From contig JAEWKT010000032.1 in assembly GCA_023393635.1 (NCBI GenBank), positions 241,658 to 305,657 on the forward strand: a stretch of 64,000 bases of DNA, given 5' to 3'. The stretch is from Pseudomonadota bacterium. Lineage in GTDB: Bacteria > Pseudomonadota > Gammaproteobacteria > Pseudomonadales > Moraxellaceae. Position numbers and translations under genes: made by a program. Below the pieces are notes generated by a model. It saw only the letters and a program-made list of their open reading frames with translations. It had not been told where the DNA came from and searched no databases. Below are positions 44,862 through 54,476 of this stretch, piece by piece. Position 1 is the first letter of the stretch. Each line of letters opens with the position of its first letter.

Positions 44862-46606
44862 TGGAAAAGTCAGGTGACTTTAAAGTTTATTTACGTCTAT
44901 TGTCGTATTTAAAGCCGTTCTGGTGGGCGGGGATTTTAGTAGTAATTGGCTTTGCAATTAATGCCGCAACTGAAGTATCAGTGGCTAAATTGATTAAGTA
45001 TATTATTGATTCTATTAATAACAATGATAGTTCGGCACGCAATTTATTTCCTTTCCTAATTGTCTTGCTTATTTTCGTGCGTGGTATTGGTTCAGTACTG
45101 GGTAGTTATTTTTTAGCTTATATTTCTCGTGGCCTGGTTTTTAGCTTACGAAAAGAGGTATTTAATAAGTTTTTACGCTTACCACCTACTTATTATATTG
45201 AAAACTCAACGGGTCAAATCACCTCTAAAATTTTATATAACGTTGAGCAAGTCACCGCTGCGTCTACTGAGGCCACCCAGACTATTTTGCGTGATGGCCT
45301 GGTAGTGATTGGATTACTGGGTTATTTATTTTATACCAACTGGCGATTGTCATTATCACTACTCATTATTGCACCAGTGATTGGTTTTGTGGTGAGAAAA
45401 GCCAGTAAACGTATGCGTAAATTGTCTGGTGAGATGCAATTGACCATGGGCGATGTGAACCATGTGGTTCAAGAAGCCGTCAATGGGTATAACGTGGTTA
45501 AAAGCTATGGTGGCCAAGATTTTGAAAGTAAGCGTTTTGAGCGGTTTTCTTTATTAAACTTAAAACGTGGACTTAAGCTGGTCATTACGGCCAGCATTAG
45601 CACACCCATTATTCAAGTATTTATGGCAATTGCTTTGGCCATTGTCATCTGGATTGCGCTTCGTCCTGAAATTCTTGGTGATACGACTGCTGGTGAGTTT
45701 GTGGCTTATCTCACAGCTGCTGGTTTGTTGAGTAAGCCCATACGCTCATTAACCGACGTCAATGAAAAAATTCAACGTGGCTTGGCAGCAGCTTATTCTA
45801 TTTTTGATATTATTGACATGCCTGCCGAGGAAGATACAGGAACGCTAAGCCCTAGCCTGAGTGGTAAAATTAACTTCGAAAATGTAAGCCTTATGTATGG
45901 TGATGGCAAGCTAGCCATTCAGGACTTTAACTTGCAAGTCAATGCAGGCGAAACTATTGCACTGATTGGTCGATCAGGCGCTGGCAAAACTTCGTTGGTT
46001 AACTTGCTGCAACGATTTCAACCACTTACCGAAGGTAAAATCACTTTAGATGATATTGCAATTGAGGATATCCAGTTAGCATCTCTTCGTAGTCAAGTGT
46101 CTACCGTCAGTCAGCAAGTGGTACTTTTTGATCGTAGCGTGCGTGAAAATATTGCTTATGGTCAGCTATCTAGCAAAACAGATGAAGAAGTAATTGCCGC
46201 AGCAAAAGCAGCCTATGCACATGATTTTATTATGGCCTTATCCCAAGGCTATGACACTATTCTAGGCTCGCAGGGCAATAGCCTGTCAGGTGGGCAACGT
46301 CAACGCTTATCCATTGCCCGTGCCTTATTAAAAGACGCGCCAATTTTAATTTTAGATGAAGCCACTAGCGCACTAGATAATGAATCTGAACATTATATTC
46401 AGGCCGCATTACAACATGCCATGCAATGTCGCACCACCATTGTGATTGCGCATCGCTTGTCTACTATTGAACAATCAGACCGAATTGTGGTAATGGATAA
46501 AGGCCGAATTGTGGAAATAGGTAAACATGATGAGTTACTGGCCAAAAATGGCTTATACGCGCAGTTGTATCAACGTGACTTTGCTGAACAGCATAGCAAT
46601 GAATAA
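44861..46606 (+). CDS. msbA: MsbA, lipid A-core flippase (ABC transporter)
   Basis: A 581-residue half-transporter: six membrane helices in the first 320 residues, then a nucleotide-binding domain with Walker A GRSGAGKTSL, signature LSGGQRQRLSIARAL and Walker B ILILDEATSALD. It flips lipid A-core across the inner membrane. The start is GTG, overlapping exbD by one base. lpxK follows 17 bp downstream. Confidence 0.95.
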   Translation: MEKSGDFKVYLRLLSYLKPFWWAGILVVIGFAINAATEVSVAKLIKYIIDSINNNDSSARNLFPFLIVLLIFVRGIGSVLGSYFLAYISRGLVFSLRKEVFNKFLRLPPTYYIENSTGQITSKILYNVEQVTAASTEATQTILRDGLVVIGLLGYLFYTNWRLSLSLLIIAPVIGFVVRKASKRMRKLSGEMQLTMGDVNHVVQEAVNGYNVVKSYGGQDFESKRFERFSLLNLKRGLKLVITASISTPIIQVFMAIALAIVIWIALRPEILGDTTAGEFVAYLTAAGLLSKPIRSLTDVNEKIQRGLAAAYSIFDIIDMPAEEDTGTLSPSLSGKINFENVSLMYGDGKLAIQDFNLQVNAGETIALIGRSGAGKTSLVNLLQRFQPLTEGKITLDDIAIEDIQLASLRSQVSTVSQQVVLFDRSVRENIAYGQLSSKTDEEVIAAAKAAYAHDFIMALSQGYDTILGSQGNSLSGGQRQRLSIARALLKDAPILILDEATSALDNESEHYIQAALQHAMQCRTTIVIAHRLSTIEQSDRIVVMDKGRIVEIGKHDELLAKNGLYAQLYQRDFAEQHSNE

Positions 46607-46623
46607 TAAAACTGGTCTAAACA

Positions 46624-47631
46624 ATGCAGCTTGATAAAATATTTCCTGCCGCATGGGATAAACAAGCTGCATGGCTTGCCTTATTCAAACCTTTATCAGG
46701 TTTGTACGGTATTGCCATACGGCTACGGCGATATTTGTATCAACAAGATATTTTAAAATCCTATCGTGCGCCTGTTCCTGTGATGGTTATTGGTAATATC
46801 ACTGTAGGCGGTAGCGGCAAAACCCCTCTTATTATCGAACTGGTTAAGTTTTTGCAATACTTTGGCTTAAATGTAGCCGTCATTAGCCGTGGTTATGGCG
46901 GTCAGGGGCCATTTCCATGTCTGGTTGAAGATGATGACTTGCCCAGTGTGGTGGGGGATGAGCCCTTACTCATTGTACAAGAAACTGGCGTATTGATGGC
47001 GGTAGGGCCTAATCGTCAACAAGCAATTGAGCTGATCCTGGAACATACCATCCCTGATTTAATTTTAAGCGATGATGGCTTGCAACACCTTGCCTTGCAA
47101 CGTGATATTGAATGGATTGTGCTGGATGTTGACCGTGGGTTAGGCAACCAGCAATTGCTACCTACAGGTTTTTTACGTGAGCCTACGACTAGGCTTCAAA
47201 CCGCCACTGTGATTGAACATGGTAAAGCCGCCACGGGTACGCTCACCATGCAGTTAAAAGCAGAAAACTTGATTCCTCTCAATACAACGCATAAAAATCC
47301 ACCGCGTTTGGCGGCGACTATCCATGCAGTCGCGGGTATTGGTGTACCGCAGCGTTTTTTTAATAGTTTGCGTGAGGCAGGGTTTGAGGTAATTGAACAT
47401 ATATTTCCTGACCATTACGACTATCAACCTGCTGATCTTGATTTTGCTGATGATTTGGCCATTATTACCACCACTAAAGATGCAGTAAAAATTCGACAAT
47501 TTGCCGATTTACTGGTAGATAAACAGCTCTGGATATTTCCAGTCCAAGCGCAATTATCTACAGCGTGCTATGAATTATTAGTACAACAATTGAGTGCCTT
47601 AAATATCCCATTGCCCGAGTCGCAGCCTTAA
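46624..47631 (+). CDS. lpxK: LpxK, tetraacyldisaccharide 4'-kinase
   Basis: A 335-residue kinase with the P-loop GNITVGGSGKTPL, VISRGYGG, GDEPLL and LSDDGLQHLALQRDIE, all typical of LpxK. It adds the 4'-phosphate of lipid A. It sits in msbA-lpxK-kdsB, supporting a lipid A/Kdo role for the block. Confidence 0.95.
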   Translation: MQLDKIFPAAWDKQAAWLALFKPLSGLYGIAIRLRRYLYQQDILKSYRAPVPVMVIGNITVGGSGKTPLIIELVKFLQYFGLNVAVISRGYGGQGPFPCLVEDDDLPSVVGDEPLLIVQETGVLMAVGPNRQQAIELILEHTIPDLILSDDGLQHLALQRDIEWIVLDVDRGLGNQQLLPTGFLREPTTRLQTATVIEHGKAATGTLTMQLKAENLIPLNTTHKNPPRLAATIHAVAGIGVPQRFFNSLREAGFEVIEHIFPDHYDYQPADLDFADDLAIITTTKDAVKIRQFADLLVDKQLWIFPVQAQLSTACYELLVQQLSALNIPLPESQP

Positions 47632-47654
47632 ATACAGCCTCGTGAGAGTTCAAC

Positions 47655-48416
47655 ATGAAGCATCTTGTTATTCCTGCCCGTTATGCCAGTTCCCGTTTAC
47701 CTGGAAAGCCACTGCTAGAAATTCATGGTCGCGCAATGATTTTACGTGTAGTCGATCAAGCACGCAAAGTTCAAGGCTTTGATGACATTTGTGTAGCCAC
47801 AGATGATGAACGGATTTTACAGTTGTGTAGCCAAGAAAACATTGATGTGGTCATGACCAGTGCAGATCACCCGTCTGGCACGGATCGTTTAAGTGAAGTG
47901 GCCAAAATCCGAGGCTGGGCAGGTGACGATATTGTGGTGAATGTGCAGGGCGATGAGCCATTATTACCTGCTGTGCTAGTTGAGCAAGTGGCAAATTTAT
48001 TATTAAGTAAACCTGATTGTGCCATGGCAACATTATGTGAACCTATTACCAGTGTGGAAGAATTTAGCCGCAGTAGCATTGTTAAAGTAGTGCGTACTCT
48101 ACAAAACGAAGCATTATATTTTAGTCGGGCACCTGTGCCCTGGGATCGGGATGCATTTGGGCAAGGCATTAACACTGTACCTAACCATGCCATGCGTCAT
48201 TTAGGGTTATATGCTTATCGCGTGGCCTTATTACAAAACTTTGTTAGCTGGCCAGTTGGGCAATTAGAACAGCTAGAAAGCTTGGAGCAGTTGCGTGTGT
48301 TGGAAAATGGCTGCCGCATTGCTATTGCTGAGGCACAGGTATCGTTGCCAGCAGGTGTGGATACCGCAGAAGACCTGGCAAGACTAAATGCATTAGATAT
48401 TTCGGCTTTTGCTTAA
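47655..48416 (+). CDS. kdsB: KdsB, CMP-Kdo synthetase
   Basis: A 253-residue cytidylyltransferase beginning HLVIPARYASSRLPGKPLLEI, with VATDDERI, SADHPSGTDRLSEVA and VVNVQGDEPLLP. It activates Kdo for transfer to lipid A. It ends just before a strong terminator, closing the exbB-to-kdsB operon. Confidence 0.96.
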   Translation: MKHLVIPARYASSRLPGKPLLEIHGRAMILRVVDQARKVQGFDDICVATDDERILQLCSQENIDVVMTSADHPSGTDRLSEVAKIRGWAGDDIVVNVQGDEPLLPAVLVEQVANLLLSKPDCAMATLCEPITSVEEFSRSSIVKVVRTLQNEALYFSRAPVPWDRDAFGQGINTVPNHAMRHLGLYAYRVALLQNFVSWPVGQLEQLESLEQLRVLENGCRIAIAEAQVSLPAGVDTAEDLARLNALDISAFA

Positions 48417-48460
48417 TTTATCAATTCTTATACTGTTCATTAAAGTCAAAACATTAAATC

Positions 48461-48508
48461 GCCTGCAAGTAATACAGTAAATACGGAATTGCTTGCAGGC
48501 TTTATTTT
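48461..48508 (+). terminator. Rho-independent terminator after kdsB
   Basis: A perfect 9-bp stem GCCTGCAAG (48461-48469) / CTTGCAGGC (48492-48500) with a 22-nt loop, followed by TTTATTTT. The remaining roughly 130 bp before holB hold nothing I can name. Confidence 0.75.
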
Positions 48509-48643
48509 GGTGGTTATATTTTTAAAAAAGCACTAACCTAATATCCTAGTGTAAAATTAATGCTAACCAATCTAAGCCACCCTACACCTATTGCTCACAC
48601 AAATTCCAGTTGCTATGCTAAACAAAAGTAGGTATTAAGATGC

Positions 48644-49654
48644 ATGACAAAATCTAACGTGACAGCAATTGAGCATCAGTATTTTAACCAACGCTTAGCT
48701 TGGCAACAGTTTCATTGGCAGCGTATTGTCACCCGATTCCCCAAAATTCCGCATGCTATTTTGCTTACTGGCATGCAAGGCAGTGGCAAACGCATATTTG
48801 CAGATCAACTGGCAGCATGGTTATTGTGTTTGAATCAACAAGAACAGCAAGCATGCGGTGAGTGCAGTAGTTGCCAATGGTTAAAAGCAAATACTCATCC
48901 TAGTTTGTTAAGAATTTCACCTGAAACCGATGCAAAAGGTAAGACGAGTCAGGTCATCAAAATTGACCAGATCCGTGAGCTGATGCCTTTTGTGCAGCAA
49001 ACGGGCAAAGGTTGGCGCGCTATTATCATTGAACCTGCCGAGGCGCTAAATATTGCTGCTGCGAATGCACTGTTAAAGACATTAGAAGAACCAGGTGAGC
49101 AAGTTACCTTAATCTTGGTTAGTGATCAGTCATTACAGCTTAGCGCGACCATTCGTAGTCGCTTGCAACAGTATAAAGTAGGTGAAGTAAACTTATCTGA
49201 TGCGCTAGATTATGTCATGACGCAAGCAGGAATAGCCTCAGAGCAAGCAAGCTTATTATTAAATATGGCAGGTGGCGCGCCATTAGCCGCATTATCTTTA
49301 AGTGAACAGCCTACATTTTTGGCAAGACAGGACTGGCTAAATGATTGGCAAAGTTTACTGCAACAAAATATATCGCCCATTAGTCTTTCAAATACATGGC
49401 AGAAACGCCTGAGCCTGTCCCAGTGGCTCAATGTCTTACAATGGATGATAAGAGATGCAATTGCAGCGCACTTACAACAGCCAGTCAACCAAACGGATTT
49501 AAATTTTGACACTATTATTAAAAATATTTCCCTTGAGCGGTTATTTGAGTTACAACAACACATTTTTGCTGCAATTAAAGGACAAACCCAAAATATTCAG
49601 GCAGGTTTGGTATATGATAGCTTAATGATGCAACTCATGAACTTGCAGCGTTAG
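48644..49654 (+). CDS. holB: DNA polymerase III subunit delta'
   Basis: A 336-residue clamp-loader protein with the P-loop-like GMQGSGKRIFADQLA, zinc-binding Cys cluster CGECSSCQW, and NALLKTLEEPGEQVTLILVS followed by SATIRSRLQQ. The last contains the SRC-type arginine finger region, here SRL. It loads the beta clamp. It heads holB-pilZ-tatD, a conserved order also found in Pseudomonas. Confidence 0.93.
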   Translation: MTKSNVTAIEHQYFNQRLAWQQFHWQRIVTRFPKIPHAILLTGMQGSGKRIFADQLAAWLLCLNQQEQQACGECSSCQWLKANTHPSLLRISPETDAKGKTSQVIKIDQIRELMPFVQQTGKGWRAIIIEPAEALNIAAANALLKTLEEPGEQVTLILVSDQSLQLSATIRSRLQQYKVGEVNLSDALDYVMTQAGIASEQASLLLNMAGGAPLAALSLSEQPTFLARQDWLNDWQSLLQQNISPISLSNTWQKRLSLSQWLNVLQWMIRDAIAAHLQQPVNQTDLNFDTIIKNISLERLFELQQHIFAAIKGQTQNIQAGLVYDSLMMQLMNLQR

Positions 49655-49697
49655 TATTTTTATAGAAGTGGTTCAAACATTTTAAAAAGGAGTGATG

Positions 49698-50042
49698 ATG
49701 CAGCCACCACGTCCAGGCGGAATTATAAACTTCCCAATTCGCGATATTTCCAGTTTGCAAGCGTGTTTTATGCCTTTTGTGTTAGGCGGTGGCTTGTTTG
49801 TTCCTAGTAATCGTCCTGTGGTATTAGGTGATGATGTATTTGTGGTCACCAGTTTACCTGAATCAACTGAGCGTGTTCCTTTAACAGGCAAGGTTATCTG
49901 GATTTCTCATCGTGCATCTGGCACGCGTCCTGCTGGTTTTGCCATTCAGTTGTTGGGCGAAGAGGGCATAAAGTTTAAAAGTGCTGCCGAAAAAATGTTG
50001 GCGGGTATGCTTAATGCCAGCACGCCTACCTATACTTTATAG
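49698..50042 (+). CDS. pilZ: PilZ-domain protein, type IV pilus biogenesis
   Basis: A 114-residue protein. PPRPGGIINFPIRD, FVLGGGLFVPSNRPVVLGDD, VPLTGKVIWISHRA and PAGFAIQLLGEEG match canonical PilZ, which lacks the c-di-GMP-binding RxxxR. It interacts with the pilus motor PilB and FimX in other bacteria. AAGGAG lies five bases before ATG 49698, deciding that start. Confidence 0.93.
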   Translation: MQPPRPGGIINFPIRDISSLQACFMPFVLGGGLFVPSNRPVVLGDDVFVVTSLPESTERVPLTGKVIWISHRASGTRPAGFAIQLLGEEGIKFKSAAEKMLAGMLNASTPTYTL

Positions 50043-50057
50043 TCATTATTTTATTTA

Positions 50058-50870
50058 TTGGTCACGGAAAATATCAAGTTGTATACTGACTCACATTGTC
50101 ATTTAAACCGTTTGGACTTAACCCGCTATGACGGTAATTTAGATCGTGCCTTACAAGCTGCTCGTGATGCAGGCGTGACGCGTTTTCTGGCAGTGGCAGT
50201 AGACCTGGATGACTGCTCTGAACTTGCTGCCATAGCCGCAGCGCATCATGACGTGGGTTATAGCGTGGGCGTGCATCCTTGCGAAGATCCCGAGATGATG
50301 TCACGTGCTAGCATTGAGTATTTATGTGAGCTAGCCCAAGCCCCTAAGGTATGGGCCATTGGTGAAACAGGCCTTGATTTTTACCACAGCACTGATCACG
50401 TAGCTGAACAAAAAGCCTGTTTTGCGCGGCATATTGAAGTAGGCAAAAAAGTGGCTAAGCCAATTATCGTACACACCCGCAGCGCAAAACATGACACCAT
50501 TGATTTATTACGCGCTGAGCAAGCCAGTCATGGCATCCTGCATTGTTTTACCGAAGACTGGGACACTGCCAGGGCAGCACTTGATTTAGGCTTTTATATT
50601 TCCTTTTCGGGCATTATTAGTTTTAAAAATGCCCAGTCTTTGCGCGATGTGGCCAAGCAAGTCCCTAAGGATCGGGTATTAATTGAAACTGATAGTCCGT
50701 ATTTGGCACCTATGCCGTATCGTAGCAAACCCAACGAGCCATTATATTTGCCTTTTGTGGCACAGGCACTTGCCGATGTTTATGGTATGAGCCAACAAGA
50801 ACTAGCCCATATAACCCAACAAAATTTTGAGCGGTTGTTGTCTGAGCACTTGCCAGTTGGCGCGCATTAA
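50058..50870 (+). CDS. TatD-family metal-dependent deoxyribonuclease
   Basis: A 270-residue metallohydrolase with the metal ligands DSHCHL (HxH), the Glu of IGETGLDFY, IVHTRSA, GILHCFTED and ETDSPYLAP. TatD-type proteins cut DNA 3'-5'; this one resembles the YcfH branch next to pilZ/holB. No ATG is available near the start. TTG 50058 gives LVTENIK before the motif; TTG 50079 is the alternative, so the N-terminus is uncertain. Confidence 0.88.
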   Translation: MVTENIKLYTDSHCHLNRLDLTRYDGNLDRALQAARDAGVTRFLAVAVDLDDCSELAAIAAAHHDVGYSVGVHPCEDPEMMSRASIEYLCELAQAPKVWAIGETGLDFYHSTDHVAEQKACFARHIEVGKKVAKPIIVHTRSAKHDTIDLLRAEQASHGILHCFTEDWDTARAALDLGFYISFSGIISFKNAQSLRDVAKQVPKDRVLIETDSPYLAPMPYRSKPNEPLYLPFVAQALADVYGMSQQELAHITQQNFERLLSEHLPVGAH

Positions 50871-50888
50871 GACGGTTAAGGAGCAGAT

Positions 50889-51500
50889 ATGATGGATCGG
50901 CAAGCACAGTTTCGTGCCCGCGAAGCCTTGATTTTTGATGTGGCTGAACGTTTATTATTAGAAAGCGGTGAAATGGGCATGACGCTCGATGCTCTGGCGT
51001 TAGAGCTTGATTTGGCCAAAGGCACCTTATATAAGCATTTTCAGAGTAAGGATGAGCTGTATTTAATGCTAATTATTCGTAACGAAGAAGCATTGCTCAG
51101 CATGATCAAGGATAATCAGGGCGATTTTCCCGCTCGGCTGGTGTTTTATATGCTGCATCATTTACATCATCCCGAGCGTACCGTGCTGTTCCATCAAATT
51201 GAAGAACGTTTATCTGCGGGTGCCCAAGGCTTGGGAGTATTATTTAATCAGCTTTATCGCATCCGCAAGCAACGGTTACGTTTAATTATTGGCATTACCC
51301 AAAACCATCTCAAAAATGTAAATAGCAGTATGCCAATGCGGGATTATCTAGGTGCAATCTGGTCTATGACACAAGGTGCTGCATCCATGTTAAATTCTAG
51401 TTTTTATCAACGTTATTTAGGTTCAAGGGACACCTTTCGGGTAGCAGTGATTGATCAGATGTTGGCATTACCACAACAATCCAAAATATCTGAGGCGTAA
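50889..51500 (+). CDS. TetR-family transcriptional regulator
   Basis: A 203-residue protein with a TetR helix-turn-helix: REALIFDVAERLLLESG, TLDALALELDLAKGTLYKHF and SKDELYLMLI. The C-terminal ligand domain gives no clue to its ligand. It lies 18 bp after tatD and 84 bp before gspH. Its target is unknown. Confidence 0.9.
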   Translation: MMDRQAQFRAREALIFDVAERLLLESGEMGMTLDALALELDLAKGTLYKHFQSKDELYLMLIIRNEEALLSMIKDNQGDFPARLVFYMLHHLHHPERTVLFHQIEERLSAGAQGLGVLFNQLYRIRKQRLRLIIGITQNHLKNVNSSMPMRDYLGAIWSMTQGAASMLNSSFYQRYLGSRDTFRVAVIDQMLALPQQSKISEA

Positions 51501-51584
51501 CCGATATTCTATTTAACTGTTTTGTTCTAGCTCACTACAATTTAAAAAGATGTAATCCAGACTAACTGATGAATACAACGCACT

Positions 51585-52160
51585 ATGGCAATTTATACTC
51601 AGCGGCAACAGGGCTTTACGCTCATAGAAATCATGCTAGTGATTGCAATTATGAGTATTTTTGCTGCGCTCGTGGTGGTATCAATTAGTGGGGTTGAACA
51701 GCGTCGCTTAATGCAGCAGCGCGATCAATTGATTAATGACTTAAACGTGGTTCGGCTGGAATCTAATGATCAGGCGCGGGTATATGCCTTAATGACTACC
51801 TCAGCAAATGCCACTGAACCAGCAGGTTATTTCTTTGCCGAGTATGATGTGGCTCAAGCTAAAACTGCCCCAGAGGCGCGCGTGCTTGAAAAAAAACCAC
51901 TATGGCAGGCGGTTGAGGCATTTAAAACCAGACAATTTAGTGATGGTGCTTTTTTGCAGGTACGCAGCCTCAACAATAATACCCAAACTGGGGCATCAGA
52001 GGGACTGCTGGATCAAAAATCTCCAGATTTAATCTGGTTTGGTAATGGTGAAGCCAAACCAGTACGCTTACAAATTATTTTTAATGAAAAACCAATTGGT
52101 AATCCAGTCTACGTGAATAGTGTTGGCATGGTGTCCGATACTGAACAAGGCACACCATAA
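51585..52160 (+). CDS. gspH: GspH, type II secretion minor pseudopilin
   Basis: A 191-residue prepilin-like protein: the leader MAIYTQRQQG is cut before FTLIEIMLVIAIMSIFAALV, with Glu at +5. The rest is a GspH-type globular domain. It starts a four-gene block of minor pseudopilins that cap the type II pseudopilus. The stop overlaps the gspI start (TAATG). Confidence 0.9.
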   Translation: MAIYTQRQQGFTLIEIMLVIAIMSIFAALVVVSISGVEQRRLMQQRDQLINDLNVVRLESNDQARVYALMTTSANATEPAGYFFAEYDVAQAKTAPEARVLEKKPLWQAVEAFKTRQFSDGAFLQVRSLNNNTQTGASEGLLDQKSPDLIWFGNGEAKPVRLQIIFNEKPIGNPVYVNSVGMVSDTEQGTP

Positions 52161-52555
52161 TGCATAATCAATATTCTGCCAAAGGATTTACCTTGCTGGA
52201 AGTTATGGTTGCACTGGCTATTTTTGCAGTAGCAGCTATTGCTGTTACCAAAGTGGGCATGAATTTCACCCAAAGCATTGGTCAGATGAATGACAGAACC
52301 TTTGCTCATTTTGTTGCCATGAATGAATTGGCTGACATGGAAATTAATGGCAGCTGGCCTGAAGGGACGGGTGAAAAAATGGTTGATGCGCAAGGACAGC
52401 AATGGCTGGTATCGCATCAAGTTTATAATACCATTAGTGAAAATGTGCGACGCATTGAAATTCGGGTGGCTCTCACTCAAGAAGACGGACAGGCTGCCAG
52501 CAATATCACCAGTATCGTGGCATTCTTGCAGCGTCCCGTTGCTCAACAGAACTAA
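52160..52555 (+). CDS. gspI: GspI, type II secretion minor pseudopilin
   Basis: A 131-residue protein: the leader ends at KG, then FTLLEVMVALAIFAVAAIAV with Glu at +5, and FAHFVAMNELADME and SWPEGTG as in GspI. It forms the tip complex with GspJ and GspK. ATG overlaps the gspH stop by one base. Confidence 0.92.
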   Translation: MHNQYSAKGFTLLEVMVALAIFAVAAIAVTKVGMNFTQSIGQMNDRTFAHFVAMNELADMEINGSWPEGTGEKMVDAQGQQWLVSHQVYNTISENVRRIEIRVALTQEDGQAASNITSIVAFLQRPVAQQN

Positions 52556-52566
52556 GCAGATCAGCT

Positions 52567-53316
52567 ATGTCGTATCCCTTTCATTTTTCTAGCTATAAAT
52601 ATAAAACTGGCTTTACGTTATTAGAAGTATTAGTTGCTTTGGCTATTTTTGCAGTGTTGTCATTGGCAGGTTGGAAAGTATTTGATTCGCTTATTAAAGT
52701 ACGTGAGCGCAATCAGATTTATACCGAGCAATTATCCGCCATGCAAAGCACTTATACCTTAATGCTGCGTGATTTTAGCCAGGTTATTGCACGGCCTGCA
52801 CGTCAAGCTGGGCAAACCGACCCTGCTTTATGGCTGGATAATAATAAAATAACCTTTACGCGCATCGCTGCATTTGATCCCACAATGCGCAGCCAAAGTA
52901 ATCTCGAGCGCGTCACCTATCAATATAATGCTGCAGAGCAACAGTTAATACGTACCAGTTATCGCAATCCTGATCAGGCTCAAACTCAAACACCGCCTGT
53001 GAATGTACTGCTTGGCAAAATTAGCAATTTTAGTATTCAAGTGCTAGAACCAGGATTAAATGATAGCTGGCCACCTGCCAGTAACCTGGCTCAGCCAATA
53101 GATAATACATTGCCGCTGGTGCAAGGTGATAGCCGTTTGCCACAAGGCGTACAAGTTGAATTTACCTTAAATGAGCGATCCATTGTATGGCGTTTTAGTC
53201 TGGTAAAAAAATTACCTGAGTATGTGTCTGAGCAAACCAGTCAATCTAACAATGGACAGACGTCTGATCAATCATCCAGCAATGTCGATAATAATCAAAA
53301 TAATGATTCAACCTAG
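52567..53316 (+). CDS. gspJ: GspJ, type II secretion minor pseudopilin
   Basis: A 249-residue protein: leader ending KTG, then FTLLEVLVALAIFAVLSLAG, and MLRDFSQVIARPAR, typical of GspJ. The last 35 residues are Asn/Gln/Ser-rich and probably disordered. It is 11 bp after gspI. Confidence 0.92.
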   Translation: MSYPFHFSSYKYKTGFTLLEVLVALAIFAVLSLAGWKVFDSLIKVRERNQIYTEQLSAMQSTYTLMLRDFSQVIARPARQAGQTDPALWLDNNKITFTRIAAFDPTMRSQSNLERVTYQYNAAEQQLIRTSYRNPDQAQTQTPPVNVLLGKISNFSIQVLEPGLNDSWPPASNLAQPIDNTLPLVQGDSRLPQGVQVEFTLNERSIVWRFSLVKKLPEYVSEQTSQSNNGQTSDQSSSNVDNNQNNDST

Positions 53317-53331
53317 TGAGCGCAAAATGAA

Positions 53332-54333
53332 ATGAAATCTCAACAGGGCGTTGCGCTATTAACCATTTTATTTATGGTGGCCATTGCCAGTATTATGGCC
53401 ATGGGTATTTTAAACCAGCAACAACGTATGGTACGTGAAGGCAGTATTATGCTTCGGCAGGATCAGGCATGGATTTATGCCAAATCTGGAGAGTATTTTT
53501 TATCTGAACTCTTGGTTAATGATGCAAAAAATAGCAAAAATAACGACAACCCGAGTGAGCAATGGGCACAGCCGATGCCAGCTTTTCCTGTAGAAGACGG
53601 CACCGTATCGGGGCGACTGATGGATCAATCCGCCAAATTTAATTTAAATAACTTATACCATGATGGAAAGCCAGATAATGAAGCGTTTGAATTATTGGGA
53701 CGTTTGCTTAAGCGTGTCGGCTTGCCCGCAGAGCTTGCGGAGAGTGTCTACGACTGGCAGGATCCCGATGATACTGTGACAGGTTCCATGGGTGCAGAAG
53801 ATAGCTTTTATTTGGGGCAGCAACAGGGCTATCTGGCAGCAAACCGACCTTTTTCCCAGATTGATGAGCTAAAAAAAGTCAGGGGGTTTGACCAGAGAAG
53901 TTTTGACCTGATCGCGCCTTATATAACCGCAGTGCCTTATTTTAGCCCGATTAATATAAATACAGCATCTGCCGTGGTTTTAAGTGCTTTAAGCGACGGG
54001 TTACAGCCTAATCAAGTCAGTGAGTGGGTTAGCCAGCGTGACAAAAGCCAGCAGTATCTTGATCAAGCTACTGATTTATGGAGTCAGCCGCCGTTTAGTC
54101 AAGTGGCAGGCAGCAAACCCCAAGGAATTGATCGGTTAATTGACACAAAAAGCGAATTTTTTCAGGCACAAATTTTAGTCAATTTATCAGGCCGCAAGCG
54201 TTACTTAACCAGTGAGCTGTATCGCACAGGTGAGCAGGTAATGGCTTATCAACGCGATCAAATGCCTATTTATGACTTAAAAGCGGGCGATCAAAATATA
54301 GAGCTTTTATTACAGCAATTTTCGGGGCAGTAG
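53332..54333 (+). CDS. gspK: GspK, type II secretion minor pseudopilin (tip)
   Basis: A 333-residue protein. The prepilin segment QQGVALLTILFMVAIASIMA has Thr instead of Glu at +5, a known mark of GspK. It contains the large helical insertion and DQSAKFNLNNL, YDWQDPDDT, FSQIDELKKVRGF and PININTAS, all typical. It completes the GspIJK tip. The rest of the type II system is not in this window. Confidence 0.93.
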   Translation: MKSQQGVALLTILFMVAIASIMAMGILNQQQRMVREGSIMLRQDQAWIYAKSGEYFLSELLVNDAKNSKNNDNPSEQWAQPMPAFPVEDGTVSGRLMDQSAKFNLNNLYHDGKPDNEAFELLGRLLKRVGLPAELAESVYDWQDPDDTVTGSMGAEDSFYLGQQQGYLAANRPFSQIDELKKVRGFDQRSFDLIAPYITAVPYFSPININTASAVVLSALSDGLQPNQVSEWVSQRDKSQQYLDQATDLWSQPPFSQVAGSKPQGIDRLIDTKSEFFQAQILVNLSGRKRYLTSELYRTGEQVMAYQRDQMPIYDLKAGDQNIELLLQQFSGQ

Positions 54334-54476
54334 TAGATTTAGCAGTAATCAACTTAAAAACTTGTATTCCTTTAATTTTATTTTCAACGGTAAAAACCTG
54401 TCAGAGCAAGACATAGTAGGCAATATCAGCCTGGATGTCTTATACTGTTATGGCGCATTTGATGGGGTTTAACAAT